The notes under the pieces are model-generated. The model made no database searches. It had not been told where the DNA came from and saw only the letters and a list, made by a program, of their open reading frames with translations. From JBNGOQ01 sp050589645 (GTDB lineage Bacteria; Bacteroidota; Bacteroidia; Flavobacteriales; Flavobacteriaceae), in assembly GCF_050589645.1 (NCBI RefSeq), contig NZ_JBNGOQ010000003.1, positions 496,001-560,000 of the forward strand: DNA of 64,000 nucleotides, written 5' to 3'. The position numbers and the translations under genes are program-made. Each line of letters opens with the position of its first letter. Within the stretch, counting starts at the first letter, position 1. This document shows, piece after piece, positions 43,238 through 52,492 of this stretch.

Positions 43238-43253
43238 TCGTGTGCGCACACGA
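43238..43253. promoter_or_regulatory. Probable LacI-family operator
   Basis: TCGTGTGCGCACACGA is a perfect 16-bp palindrome centred on the CG typical of LacI operators. It lies in the divergent region, 95 bp from the LacI start and 138 bp from the SDR start. Confidence 0.75.
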
Positions 43254-43325
43254 AAATTTTGGTAATCGTACCAGAACCTAGAGGATGGTTGAGGATGCTG
43301 ACCCAAAATAGGCGTCCCGAGCACC

Positions 43326-43333
43326 TATGTTTG
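43326..43333 (+). promoter_or_regulatory. Candidate uronate operon promoter (-7 element)
   Basis: TATGTTTG matches TAnnTTTG, 58 bp before the first operon gene and downstream of the LacI operator. No -33 TTG at the usual distance. Confidence 0.35.
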
Positions 43334-43391
43334 TCGCATATATCTATGAGGTCTTAGGGATATTGTAATTCATAACGAAAAATCCACAGCG

Positions 43392-44207
43392 GTGAAGTCA
43401 ATTTTTGATATTACAAATAAGGTTGCCGTTATTACTGGAGGAACAGGGGTACTCGGAAGTTCCGCTGCCCTGAGCCTCTCGTCTGGAGGTGCAAAATTAA
43501 TCGTGCTGACCCGCGATAAAGGGAAATGTCGGGAACTTGGGAAAGCAATCAGATCCAAAGGCGGGGAATTATTGGTGCTGGAGGGTGATATTCTCTCCAA
43601 GGCTTCTATGGAGGCGATAAGAACCACCGTGCTGGAAAAATATGGCCGGTTAGATATACTCTTAAACGCAGCAGGTGGCAATATGCCCGGTGCTACCATA
43701 GGTCCTGACCAGACCATTTTTGATCTGTCCATAGAAGATTTTAACCAAGTAACCGCACTAAACTTGAACGGTACGGTAGTACCTTCCTTGGTTTTTGGCG
43801 AAGCTATGGCCGATCAGGGCAGCGGTGCCGTCGTCAATTACTCTTCCATGTCTGTCCCTAGGGTGCTTACACGGGTGGCCGGGTATTCGGCTTCCAAAGC
43901 CGCCATGGAAAATTTTACGCGCTGGATGGCCGTTGAAATGGCCACCAAATTCAGTAATGAAATTAGGGTAAACGCTATAGCACCTGGTTTTTTTATCGGA
44001 AATCAGAATAGGAAATTGCTCACCAATGCAGATGGGTCGTATACGGAAAGGGGGGAGGCAATCATCAGGAATACGCCCATGGGACGTTTTGGAGAACCTC
44101 AAGAGCTTAACGGTGCCCTGCACTTTTTGTGCAGTGAGGCCTCTAAATTTGTAACAGGGGCCGTCATTCCCATTGATGGGGGTTTTAGTGTGTTTAGCGG
44201 AGTATAA
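43392..44207 (+). CDS. SDR oxidoreductase, probable D-fructuronate (mannonate) reductase
   Basis: This 271-aa short-chain dehydrogenase has the NAD(P) motif ITGGTGVLGSSAAL, the NAAGG loop, catalytic Ser in NYSSMS, and Tyr/Lys in GYSASKAAM. Its position before uxuA and uxaC and the absence of a classical UxuB point to reduction of D-fructuronate to D-mannonate, a role documented for SDR enzymes in other bacteria. Cytosolic. Translation probably starts at GTG 43392, since no ATG precedes the domain. The stop lies 2 bp before uxuA. Exact substrate is inferred from context. Confidence 0.88.
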   Translation: MKSIFDITNKVAVITGGTGVLGSSAALSLSSGGAKLIVLTRDKGKCRELGKAIRSKGGELLVLEGDILSKASMEAIRTTVLEKYGRLDILLNAAGGNMPGATIGPDQTIFDLSIEDFNQVTALNLNGTVVPSLVFGEAMADQGSGAVVNYSSMSVPRVLTRVAGYSASKAAMENFTRWMAVEMATKFSNEIRVNAIAPGFFIGNQNRKLLTNADGSYTERGEAIIRNTPMGRFGEPQELNGALHFLCSEASKFVTGAVIPIDGGFSVFSGV

Positions 44208-44209
44208 CT

Positions 44210-45409
44210 ATGGAACGGAAGATGAGACAGACATGGCGATGGTATGGGCCAAATGACCCGGTTTCCCTTTCAGATGTTAAGCAAGCCGGAGCTAGCGGTA
44301 TTGTTACGGCCCTACACCATATTCCCAATGGCGGGGTATGGCCTGTTCAGGAAATCGAGAAGCGCAAGAAAATGATCCAGGCAGAAGGATTATCATGGTC
44401 TGTTGTGGAATCGGTACCCGTGCACGAGGCGATAAAGACCCAAACCAAGGGTTTCCAACAGTATATTGAGACCTACAAGCAAAGCATACGGAACCTTGCC
44501 CGCTGTGATATAAAGCTTATCTGTTACAATTTTATGCCGGTTTTGGACTGGACACGGACCTCCTTGGATTACGATATGCCCGATGGCTCCAAAGCCCTGG
44601 CCTTTGAAAGGGATGCGCTTTTGGCCTTTGACCAGCATATTTTGAAAAGACCGGGAGCGGAAAAGGAATGTTCACCCGAGGAAATTTCCAGGGCGCGGAT
44701 GTTTTATGAGGCAATGGGCAAGGAGGATGTTGCAAAACTTACCCAAAACATTATTGCCGGGTTGCCCGGAGCTGAACAGGGTTATTCCATAGCACATTTT
44801 CGAGCTGCACTTGAAACCTATAAAAATATTTCCAAAACCAAATTGCAGGAACATTTGGTGCATTTCCTCTCCGAGGTGGTCCCGGTGGCCGAAACGGTAG
44901 GTGTATTGCTGTGCGCACACCCGGATGACCCGCCCTTTTCGATCTTTGGCCTACCGAGGATTTTGAGCACCGGGGCAGACTATGCCCATATATTCAAAGC
45001 GGTACCCTCTTTGCACAATGGTATTACCTTCTGTACAGGTTCTTTGGGCGTCAGGGCAGACAACGACCTGGAGGGTATTTTTGGGCAATTCAGCGATCGA
45101 GTCCACTTTCTTCATCTCAGGAATATCAAAAGAGTGGCGCATGGAAATTTCTATGAAGCCAATCATTTGGAAGGTGAAACCGATATGTACAAAATGGTAA
45201 AGCTGGTGCTCCAGGAGCAAGAACGTCGGTTTGAAAATGGGAGGGCAGATATCCATATCCCCATGCGGCCAGATCATGGGCATCAGATGATGGACGACCT
45301 ACAAAAAGAGACCAATCCAGGATATTCATGCATCGGCAGGCTCAGAGGCCTTGCTGAGCTAAGAGGCTTGGAAGAAGGAATACTCAGGGAATGGAAAAAC
45401 GAAGACTAA
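44210..45409 (+). CDS. uxuA: Mannonate dehydratase
   Basis: UxuA dehydrates D-mannonate to 2-keto-3-deoxy-D-gluconate (KDG). The 399-aa protein is a metal-dependent TIM barrel of the xylose-isomerase type: RQTWRWYGPNDPVSLSDVKQAGASGIVTALHHIPNGGVW at the start, LICYNFMPVLDWTRTSL, the metal-binding LLCAHPDDPP, and HLRNIKR and MRPDHGHQM at the C-terminal half. The start at 44210 is 2 bp after the SDR stop, suggesting translational coupling. KDG kinase and KDPG aldolase genes are not in this window. Confidence 0.97.
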   Translation: MERKMRQTWRWYGPNDPVSLSDVKQAGASGIVTALHHIPNGGVWPVQEIEKRKKMIQAEGLSWSVVESVPVHEAIKTQTKGFQQYIETYKQSIRNLARCDIKLICYNFMPVLDWTRTSLDYDMPDGSKALAFERDALLAFDQHILKRPGAEKECSPEEISRARMFYEAMGKEDVAKLTQNIIAGLPGAEQGYSIAHFRAALETYKNISKTKLQEHLVHFLSEVVPVAETVGVLLCAHPDDPPFSIFGLPRILSTGADYAHIFKAVPSLHNGITFCTGSLGVRADNDLEGIFGQFSDRVHFLHLRNIKRVAHGNFYEANHLEGETDMYKMVKLVLQEQERRFENGRADIHIPMRPDHGHQMMDDLQKETNPGYSCIGRLRGLAELRGLEEGILREWKNED

Positions 45410-45431
45410 CCCATAGAATACGCTAATAACC

Positions 45432-46841
45432 ATGGGCAAGATACCATCATTCATAAACGAAAACTTTTTGTTGCACAATAGGTTCGCCGAAGAACTCTAT
45501 CATGAGTATGCAAAGGGATTACCTATTATAGACTACCATTGTCACCTATCGCCTGCAGCTATTGCCAACAACCGAAATTTTACCAACATCACCGAGGCCT
45601 GGATCGCCGGCGACCATTACAAATGGCGTGCCATGCGCACCTTGGGAATCCCTGAAAAATATATCACGGGGAACGCTTCGGATGAAGCGAAGTTCAAAAA
45701 ATGGGCCGAGGCCATACCCTATACACTTAGAAACCCCCTTTTCCATTGGACCCATCTGGAGTTGGCACGTTATTTTGGGATTCGTGAACTGCTCCATGCC
45801 GGTAATGCGGCAGCCATTTATAGAAACACTACAGCACAACTGGCAGCCTCCGAAAATAGCTGTCAAGGCCTGCTCCGTAGGATGGGCGTGGAAGTAGTAT
45901 GCACCACAGAGGATCCCATTGACGATTTAAAACACCATCAACACTTGGCGTCGAGCGATTTTGAAATCAAGGTAGGGACTTCTTTCAGACCAGACAAGGC
46001 CATTCACATAAGTGATGAGGGCTTTAACGATTATATGGAAGATCTGGGAGAAACCGAAGATACGGAAATTGATTCCTATGATGCCCTTTGTGAGGTGTTG
46101 GCCAAGCGTATCGCATATTTCAATGCCAATGGATGCAAATTGGCCGATCATGGATTGGAAAACATATCCTTTGAAACCGCCCCACACCACAAGGTTGTTG
46201 CTGTTTTCGATAAAAGACGATCAGGAAAAGCATTGAAGAAGAAGGAAATAAGGCAATTCACGAGTGCGATTATGCTTTTTCTCTCGGAAAAATACCACGA
46301 ATATGGGTGGGTGCAACAATTTCATCTGGGGGCCCTTAGGAACAATAACTCCAGAATGTTACATGCACTAGGTCCCGATACTGGGTGGGATTCCATTGGC
46401 GATTTTCAACAGGCGAAGGGCCTGTCCGCTTTTTTAGACGCCCTGGACCGTAACAACAAATTGGCGAAAACGATTCTGTATAACATTAATCCTTCGGATA
46501 ATGAGGTTTTGGCCAGTATGATCGGGAATTTTAACGATGGATCTGTAAAGGGCAAGGTGCAATTTGGTCCCGGATGGTGGTTTTTGGACCAAAAGGAAGG
46601 TATGACCAACCAATTGAATGCCCTGTCCAATATAGGTTTGGTTAGTTGTTTTATTGGCATGCTGACCGATTCCCGTAGTTTTCTGTCCTTTCCCAGACAT
46701 GAATATTTCAGACGCATACTGTGCAATTTATTGGGTAAGGAAATGGAGATGGGTGAACTGCCGCAGGATATAAATCTAGTAGGAAGTATTGTTAAGGACA
46801 TATCCTATTACAATGCAAAAAAATATTTCGAATTCGATTGA
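45432..46841 (+). CDS. uxaC: Glucuronate isomerase
   Basis: UxaC converts D-glucuronate to D-fructuronate (and D-galacturonate to tagaturonate). The 469-aa protein has the metal-binding IIDYHCHLSPAAIANN near the N-terminus, ENSCQGLLRRMGVEVVCTTEDPIDDLKHH, and the C-terminal SFLSFPRHEYFRRILCNLLG typical of the family. The length is normal. It is the third operon gene, 22 bp after uxuA, and supplies the substrate of the SDR. Confidence 0.97.
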   Translation: MGKIPSFINENFLLHNRFAEELYHEYAKGLPIIDYHCHLSPAAIANNRNFTNITEAWIAGDHYKWRAMRTLGIPEKYITGNASDEAKFKKWAEAIPYTLRNPLFHWTHLELARYFGIRELLHAGNAAAIYRNTTAQLAASENSCQGLLRRMGVEVVCTTEDPIDDLKHHQHLASSDFEIKVGTSFRPDKAIHISDEGFNDYMEDLGETEDTEIDSYDALCEVLAKRIAYFNANGCKLADHGLENISFETAPHHKVVAVFDKRRSGKALKKKEIRQFTSAIMLFLSEKYHEYGWVQQFHLGALRNNNSRMLHALGPDTGWDSIGDFQQAKGLSAFLDALDRNNKLAKTILYNINPSDNEVLASMIGNFNDGSVKGKVQFGPGWWFLDQKEGMTNQLNALSNIGLVSCFIGMLTDSRSFLSFPRHEYFRRILCNLLGKEMEMGELPQDINLVGSIVKDISYYNAKKYFEFD

Positions 46842-46912
46842 GGAATATAAATAGGGAAAATGGTGATATCAATGGAAGTTGGATTAGGTTTATCCGAAAT
46901 TTTAAAACCGGT

Positions 46913-47896
46913 ATGATGGGTAACAAAACGGGATTTCTTTTCTTATACCTGGCCTTAGTTGTCCTTTTGGGCTGCCATAAGGGGCCGGAGGACAAGACCA
47001 TTCGTTTGGCCCATGGCCTCGATGTGAATCATTCCGTGCATTTGGCCATGGTTAAAATGGGAGAAGACCTGGAAGCGATATCCGATGGAAAACTTAGCAT
47101 AAAAATTTATCCCAACCAGCAATTGGGCACGGAGCGGGAATGCCTAGAACTTTTACAGATCGGAAGTTTGGATGTGACCAAGGTATCCGGTGCGGTAATG
47201 GAAAATTTTTCACCAAGGATGCGGGTTTTCGGACTTCCCTTTCTCTTTCGGGACAGACAGCATGCCTTCAATATATTTGACGGCTCCCTTGGGAGAGAAC
47301 TTCTGGAGGATTGCAAAAAATTTAGGCTCCGGGGATTGGGATACTACGATTCGGGCAGTCGCAGTTTTTATACAAAGGACAAGCCCATAAATGCACCAGA
47401 TGACCTAAAGGGACTTAAGATCCGGGTACAGGAAAGTAAAACAGCTATAGACATGGTTCGGCAACTTGGGGGTTCTCCGACACCCATTTCGTGGGGCGAA
47501 ATATATACCTCCTTGCAGCAGGGTGTAATAGATGGTGCTGAAAACAATCCTCCCAGTTTTTATCTATCCAGGCATTATGAGGTCTGCAAATATTACACTT
47601 TGGACGAACATACCATTGTTCCCGATGTACTGGTGGCCGGGACACATTTATGGAACAGGCTCACGGAAAAAGAAAAGGAATGGCTAAATACCGTTGTCAA
47701 AAATTCTATTTCCTATCAGCGAAAATTATGGCAAGAATCGGAAAGGGAAGCACTGGAAGAAGTTCAAAAAGCAGGAGTAAAAATAATTCGGCCAGATAAA
47801 CAATTGTTTATCGAAAAGATAAACACGGTATACGATAATTATAGGCAGGATAAAGAGATAGACGAACTGATAAAGAAAATTCAATCAACCCATTAA
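46913..47896 (+). CDS. dctP: TRAP transporter substrate-binding lipoprotein
   Basis: DctP binds an organic acid in the periplasm and delivers it to the TRAP membrane permease. The 327-aa protein starts at ATG 46913, which gives a lipoprotein signal (FLYLALVVLLGCHKG); an upstream TTG overlapping uxaC adds residues unlike a signal. Family motifs are IRLAHGLDVNHSVHLAM, LKIRVQESKTAIDMVRQLGGSPTPISWGEIYTSLQQGVIDGAENN, and the conserved carboxylate-binding Arg in KIRVQ. Most characterised DctP proteins are soluble; lipid anchoring is usual in Bacteroidota. Substrate inferred as a hexuronate. Confidence 0.94.
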   Translation: MMGNKTGFLFLYLALVVLLGCHKGPEDKTIRLAHGLDVNHSVHLAMVKMGEDLEAISDGKLSIKIYPNQQLGTERECLELLQIGSLDVTKVSGAVMENFSPRMRVFGLPFLFRDRQHAFNIFDGSLGRELLEDCKKFRLRGLGYYDSGSRSFYTKDKPINAPDDLKGLKIRVQESKTAIDMVRQLGGSPTPISWGEIYTSLQQGVIDGAENNPPSFYLSRHYEVCKYYTLDEHTIVPDVLVAGTHLWNRLTEKEKEWLNTVVKNSISYQRKLWQESEREALEEVQKAGVKIIRPDKQLFIEKINTVYDNYRQDKEIDELIKKIQSTH

Positions 47897-47897
47897 G

Positions 47898-48356
47898 ATG
47901 ATGATCCGCAATAAAATAGACCGTATACTCTCTAGACTTTTAATGGGTATCATGTCATTGATGGTCCTTAATGTGCTATGGCAGGTCTTTAGCAGATATA
48001 TCCTGGGGGCTCCAAGTTCCTTCACCGACGAACTGTCAAGATACTTGATGATTTGGCTCGGTATTTTGGGGGCGGCCTATGTTTCTGGACAAAACGCCCA
48101 TGTTGCCATAGATTTTCTTCCCAAGAAACTCAATACAAAAAAACAAAGGAAACTACGTCGTCTGGTCACTGTCATTGTCATGTCATTTGCCTTTTTTGCC
48201 CTGGTGATCGGTGGTTTCAGATTGGTGTACCTGACCTTTATTCTGGAACAATATTCACCGGCCCTCAAGCTACCGCTGGCCCTGGTATATCTGGTCATGC
48301 CCCTTAGTGGAATGCTTATCATGTACTACAAAATTTCAGATATTTTAACCAAATAA
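47898..48356 (+). CDS. dctQ: TRAP transporter small permease
   Basis: This 152-aa protein has four membrane helices and the DctQ pattern: MVLNVLWQVFSRYILGAPSSFTDELSRYLMIWLGILGAAYVSGQNAHVAIDF. It is the small membrane subunit that supports the large permease. It starts 1 bp after the dctP stop, and dctM starts 4 bp after its stop. Confidence 0.95.
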   Translation: MMIRNKIDRILSRLLMGIMSLMVLNVLWQVFSRYILGAPSSFTDELSRYLMIWLGILGAAYVSGQNAHVAIDFLPKKLNTKKQRKLRRLVTVIVMSFAFFALVIGGFRLVYLTFILEQYSPALKLPLALVYLVMPLSGMLIMYYKISDILTK

Positions 48357-48360
48357 CCTT

Positions 48361-49656
48361 ATGGAATATATACCCATCCTGATGTTGATCCTAAGCTTTG
48401 TTGGCCTGCTGGCCATCGGAACACCCATTGCATGGAGTATTGCCATATCGGCCTTATTGACCATTTTGGTCAGTATTCCAGCGCTACCGGCGTTTACTAC
48501 CATTTCGCAGCGAATAGGGGTGGGGTTGGATAGTTTTGCCCTGTTGGCCATACCCTTGTTTATTCTTTCCGGGGAACTGATGAATAAAGGTGGCATTGCC
48601 CATAGATTGATCGCCTTTGCAAAAACCTTGGTGGGGTCACTTCCGGGCGGACTAGCCTTGATCAACGTAATTGGTGCTATGCTTATGGGGGCCATTGCGG
48701 GATCGGCCCTGGCATCGGCCTCCGCCATGGGTAGTATTCTAGGCCCCCAAATGGAAAAGGAAGGGTACTCCAAAGGATTCGGTGCCGCTATCAACATCAC
48801 TTCGGCGACCACTGGGCTTATCATACCCCCCAGTAATATATTGATCGTTTATTCCCTGGCCAGCGGAGGCGTGTCCATTGCGGCCTTGTTCCTTGCAGGC
48901 TATATTCCGGGAATTTTGACCGGCTTGTTGTTAATGGTGGTGGCCTCTCTTTGGGCAAAAAAGAAGGGATTTAAGCTTGGGAAAAGAAGCTCGCTGAAGG
49001 AAGTAATCAAAACCTTTGTGGAGGCTCTGCCCAGTTTGTTCCTATTGATCCTTGTTATTGGCGGAATAGTAGCGGGTATTTTTACGGCTACCGAGGCTTC
49101 CGCGATAGCCGTATTGTATACACTGTTGTTAGGTTTCTGGTACAAGGAAATCTCTATGGATAATTTGCCTAGGGTTTTATTGGTTTCATCCTGTACCACA
49201 GCTATTGTGATGCTGTTGATCGGCGCATCGATGAGTATGTCTTGGGCCCTGTCCTATGAAAATATTCCACAGGAAATCAGCTCGGTGCTTTTAGGTATTA
49301 GTGACAACAGCATTGTGATACTGCTTGTTATAAATCTCCTATTGTTGGTGGTAGGCGTTTTTATGGATATTACCCCAGCGGTCCTTATTTTTACACCGAT
49401 CTTCTTACCGGTCGTCACAAAACTAGGCATGGACCCTGTGCATTTTGGAATCGTCATGGTCCTGAATTTATGCATCGGTCTTTGCACACCCCCGGTGGGC
49501 TCTGTACTCTTCGTTGGGGTAGGTGTCGCCAAGACCTCCATTCAAAATGTAATAAAACCTTTGATGCCGTTATTCCTGGTCATGCTGGCGGCCCTTTTTT
49601 TAATCACCTACTTTCCACAGTTATCCCTGTGGTTGCCAAGAATATTTGGCCTGTAA
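48361..49656 (+). CDS. dctM: TRAP transporter large permease
   Basis: This 431-aa integral membrane protein is the transport subunit, about 12 helices. Conserved DctM segments include LAIPLFILSGELMNKGGIAHRLIAFAKTLVGSLPGGLA, AIAGSALASASAMGSIL, SATTGLIIPPSNILIVYSLASGG and MDITPAVLIFTPIFLPVV. It uses the sodium gradient to bring the DctP-bound acid into the cytosol. It completes the transporter directly after dctQ. In context the solute is probably a free hexuronate. Confidence 0.97.
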   Translation: MEYIPILMLILSFVGLLAIGTPIAWSIAISALLTILVSIPALPAFTTISQRIGVGLDSFALLAIPLFILSGELMNKGGIAHRLIAFAKTLVGSLPGGLALINVIGAMLMGAIAGSALASASAMGSILGPQMEKEGYSKGFGAAINITSATTGLIIPPSNILIVYSLASGGVSIAALFLAGYIPGILTGLLLMVVASLWAKKKGFKLGKRSSLKEVIKTFVEALPSLFLLILVIGGIVAGIFTATEASAIAVLYTLLLGFWYKEISMDNLPRVLLVSSCTTAIVMLLIGASMSMSWALSYENIPQEISSVLLGISDNSIVILLVINLLLLVVGVFMDITPAVLIFTPIFLPVVTKLGMDPVHFGIVMVLNLCIGLCTPPVGSVLFVGVGVAKTSIQNVIKPLMPLFLVMLAALFLITYFPQLSLWLPRIFGL

Positions 49657-49696
49657 CATTAATGGACAAACACAAATGATTTTAAAACCTGAACAA

Positions 49697-51076
49697 ATGA
49701 AAAAACGAAAGCGATATACCGCGAGAACAGTGTTGACACTACTTGCATTGGTCACCTTGGCTGGTTGCGACCAAGCTTCCAAAGACAGTGCTCCATGGGT
49801 ATCCCTATTTGATGGAAAGACCCTGAACGGATGGACCACTAAGGGAGGAGAGGCCAAATATGCAATAACGGACGGAGCCATTGTTGGCACTACCGTGTAC
49901 CGTACACCCAATACGTTTCTTACCTCCAACGAGCTATACGGCGATTTTATTTTGGAACTTGAATATCTGGTGGACTCTACCATGAATTCGGGAATCCAGG
50001 TTAGGAGCAATAGTATTCCCAATTATCACGATGGCCGCGTCCACGGATATCAAATTGAAATAGACCCCTCCCAAAGGGCGTGGAGCGCTGGCATTTATGA
50101 CGAGGCTAGGAGAGGCTGGTTAAATCCGTTGACCGAAAACAAAGCGGCGCAAGGGGCATTTAAACAAAATGCTTGGAACCACTATCGGATCGAGGCCATT
50201 GGGGATACCCTGAAGACATGGATCAATGGGGTGCCCGCGGCCTATCTTATCGATGATGCTACGGCAACCGGTTTTATAGGATTGCAGGTGCATAGTATTA
50301 GTGAAGACCAAAAGGAAGGCACCGAGATCAAATGGAGAAAGCTTCGGATACTTACCCAGGACTTGGAAAAATACAGTACTCCCTCCCCTTTGGAGCCCGT
50401 GGTTACCAAGAATAGACTTACGCAGCACGAAGCAAAAGATGGATGGGAACTCTTATGGGACGGCAACACTACCCACGGATGGCGAGGTGCCAAATTGGAA
50501 CACTTTCCGGAGAAGGGATGGGTCATCGAGAATGGGGAGCTGATTGTACTGTCCTCCGGGGGAGGAGAGGCCGAGGCCGGAGGAGACATTGTTACAGAAA
50601 AAAAATACGACAACTTTGAAGTGAAACTCGAATTTAAGATTACCGAAGGCGCCAATAGCGGTATTAAGTACTATGTGAACACCGATCTGAACAAAGGGGA
50701 AGGCTCGTCCATAGGACTTGAATTCCAAATATTGGATGATGCCCGTCATCCCGATGCCAAAAAAGGTAACCACGAAGGTAGTAGAACCCTCGGTTCCTTG
50801 TACGATCTGATCCAGGCCGATACCAATAAGCTTGTGCACCCCATAGGTGATTGGAACACGGCTCATATCATTTCAAAAAACAATCATGTAGAGCATTGGT
50901 TGAACGGGGTAAAAGTGCTGGAGTACGAACGTAAAAGCGAAGCCTATAGACAATTGGTCTCGGAAAGTAAGTACGTAAAATGGCCTAAATTTGGAGAGGC
51001 AGATAGTGGCAATATTCTACTTCAGGACCATGGGGACAGGGTAGCTTTTAGAAATATTAAAATCAAACAACTTTAA
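49697..51076 (+). CDS. Two-domain DUF1080 (3-keto-disaccharide hydrolase-type) lipoprotein
   Basis: This 459-aa protein has a lipoprotein signal (TVLTLLALVTLAGCDQ) from ATG 49697. Two DUF1080 beta-sandwich domains follow: WVSLFDGKTLNGWTTKGG at about residue 34, and WELLWDGNTTHGWRGAKLE at about 255. Both contain the concanavalin-like NSGIQVRSN / NSGIKYYVN segment. Members of this family cleave 3-keto-glycosides, including 3-ketoglucosides. Its operon places it with two exported Gfo/Idh/MocA oxidoreductases that could make the 3-keto substrate. ATG 49676 is an alternative start. The glycoside is unknown. Confidence 0.88.
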   Translation: MKKRKRYTARTVLTLLALVTLAGCDQASKDSAPWVSLFDGKTLNGWTTKGGEAKYAITDGAIVGTTVYRTPNTFLTSNELYGDFILELEYLVDSTMNSGIQVRSNSIPNYHDGRVHGYQIEIDPSQRAWSAGIYDEARRGWLNPLTENKAAQGAFKQNAWNHYRIEAIGDTLKTWINGVPAAYLIDDATATGFIGLQVHSISEDQKEGTEIKWRKLRILTQDLEKYSTPSPLEPVVTKNRLTQHEAKDGWELLWDGNTTHGWRGAKLEHFPEKGWVIENGELIVLSSGGGEAEAGGDIVTEKKYDNFEVKLEFKITEGANSGIKYYVNTDLNKGEGSSIGLEFQILDDARHPDAKKGNHEGSRTLGSLYDLIQADTNKLVHPIGDWNTAHIISKNNHVEHWLNGVKVLEYERKSEAYRQLVSESKYVKWPKFGEADSGNILLQDHGDRVAFRNIKIKQL

Positions 51077-51085
51077 AAAAATGTC

Positions 51086-52414
51086 ATGGGTACAAGAAGG
51101 GATTTTATAAAAAAAACCGGTTTGGGGAGCACAGCTTTGGCCTTGGGCGGAACACTGATGCCAAATGCAGGATTTTCGAACATACTCGGGGCCAATGATA
51201 CCCTGCAGGTAGCTGTAATAGGGGTGCGTAGTAGGGCCAAAGGACTAATTGCCGGTATCAAAAATTACACAAAGGCCCACATCAAATACAATTGTGATGT
51301 GGACGATACCATATTGGAAGCACATAATGCTTGGTGCGAGAAGGAAATCGGCTATGTGCCCAAAACGGAAAAGGACTTTAGGAAAATTCTTGACGATAAG
51401 GACATAGATGCCGTATTCATAGCTACTCCGGAGCATTGGCATGCACCCATGGCCATAATGGCTTTACAGGCGGGTAAGCATGTTTATGTTGAAAAGCCCT
51501 GTAGCCATAACCTCCATGAGAATGAACTTTTGGTCGCCGCTCAGAAAAAATATAATAAAATAGTCCAAATGGGCAACCAACAGCGTTCGGCAGACACTTC
51601 CATCAAAGCGATAAAGGAAATACAGGAAGGCATTATTGGTGAAGTATATAAAGGTGAAGCCTATTATTCAAACAATCGGGGATCTATTGGTATTGGGAAG
51701 GAAGTGCCGGTACCCACCACCTTGGATTGGGAATTATGGCAGGGCCCGGCTCCACGAAGAGCATATAAGGACAATATTCACCCTTATAACTGGCACTGGT
51801 TCCGCAATTGGGGTACCGGTGAAATACACAATAACGGAACCCATGAAATTGATATTTGCCGTTGGGCCTTGGGTGTGGATATCCCGGAGACGGTGACTTC
51901 CTTTGGTGGAAAGTACACCTACCAGGACGACTGGGAATTTGCGGACAACCAGCAGGTAACCTATACCTTTGAAGGCAATAAGACCTTAACATGGACCGGT
52001 CATAGTAGAGGGGTGATCATGCCCAAACAGCCCGGTAGGGGGGTAACGATCTACGGGAGTAAGGGTATCATCACTTTGAGCCGTAACTCCTATGAGTTTT
52101 ATGACCTTGGCGGAGAGTTGATCAAGCAGGAATTTGAAAGGGAAAAAAGCGGCACCATTGATACAGTCGGCGGCGGCGGACTTACCACAAATCATATAGC
52201 GAACTTTTTTGACGCCATTCGCATAGATACCCCGCTGAACGCCCCTATTTCGGATGCCAGCATTTCCACTATGTTATGCCATTTGGGAAACCTTGCCCAG
52301 GATATGGGAGAGACCTTGACCCTTGAGGCCAAGACCAGGAAAATAAACAATGAGGCTAAGATCAAGGATAAATTAAGCAGGGAATATGCCAAAGGATGGG
52401 AACCACGCTTATAG
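51086..52414 (+). CDS. Gfo/Idh/MocA-family oxidoreductase, Tat-exported (first)
   Basis: This 442-aa protein begins with a twin-arginine signal (MGTRRDFIKKTGLGSTALALGG). The NAD-binding fold follows (about residues 42-160), with an unusual glycine loop VAVIGVRSRAKG. The family motif EKPCSHN is present, then GNQQRSADTSIKAI, and the C-terminal half has NNGTHEIDICRWALG with the catalytic Asp/His region. Because it is exported folded, it must carry its cofactor bound or use a periplasmic partner. It lies 9 bp after the DUF1080 gene. Oxidation of a glycoside at C3 is inferred. Confidence 0.88.
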   Translation: MGTRRDFIKKTGLGSTALALGGTLMPNAGFSNILGANDTLQVAVIGVRSRAKGLIAGIKNYTKAHIKYNCDVDDTILEAHNAWCEKEIGYVPKTEKDFRKILDDKDIDAVFIATPEHWHAPMAIMALQAGKHVYVEKPCSHNLHENELLVAAQKKYNKIVQMGNQQRSADTSIKAIKEIQEGIIGEVYKGEAYYSNNRGSIGIGKEVPVPTTLDWELWQGPAPRRAYKDNIHPYNWHWFRNWGTGEIHNNGTHEIDICRWALGVDIPETVTSFGGKYTYQDDWEFADNQQVTYTFEGNKTLTWTGHSRGVIMPKQPGRGVTIYGSKGIITLSRNSYEFYDLGGELIKQEFEREKSGTIDTVGGGGLTTNHIANFFDAIRIDTPLNAPISDASISTMLCHLGNLAQDMGETLTLEAKTRKINNEAKIKDKLSREYAKGWEPRL

Positions 52415-52492
52415 GGATTGAAAAATGAACACCCTTTAGCGTGCAGGGCAGATTCGGAATAAACGGCAGTACGTATTTAAATAGTTAAACAA

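Noticed and set aside
44910..44919. TGTGCGCACA inside uxuA, resembling the core of the LacI operator
   Set aside because: It encodes the conserved metal-binding LLCAHPDD segment, so the match is explained by protein conservation; an auxiliary intragenic operator cannot be excluded.
46838..46912. TTG start for dctP overlapping uxaC
   Set aside because: The 25 extra residues are polar and would place the lipoprotein signal far inside; ATG 46913 gives a normal signal.
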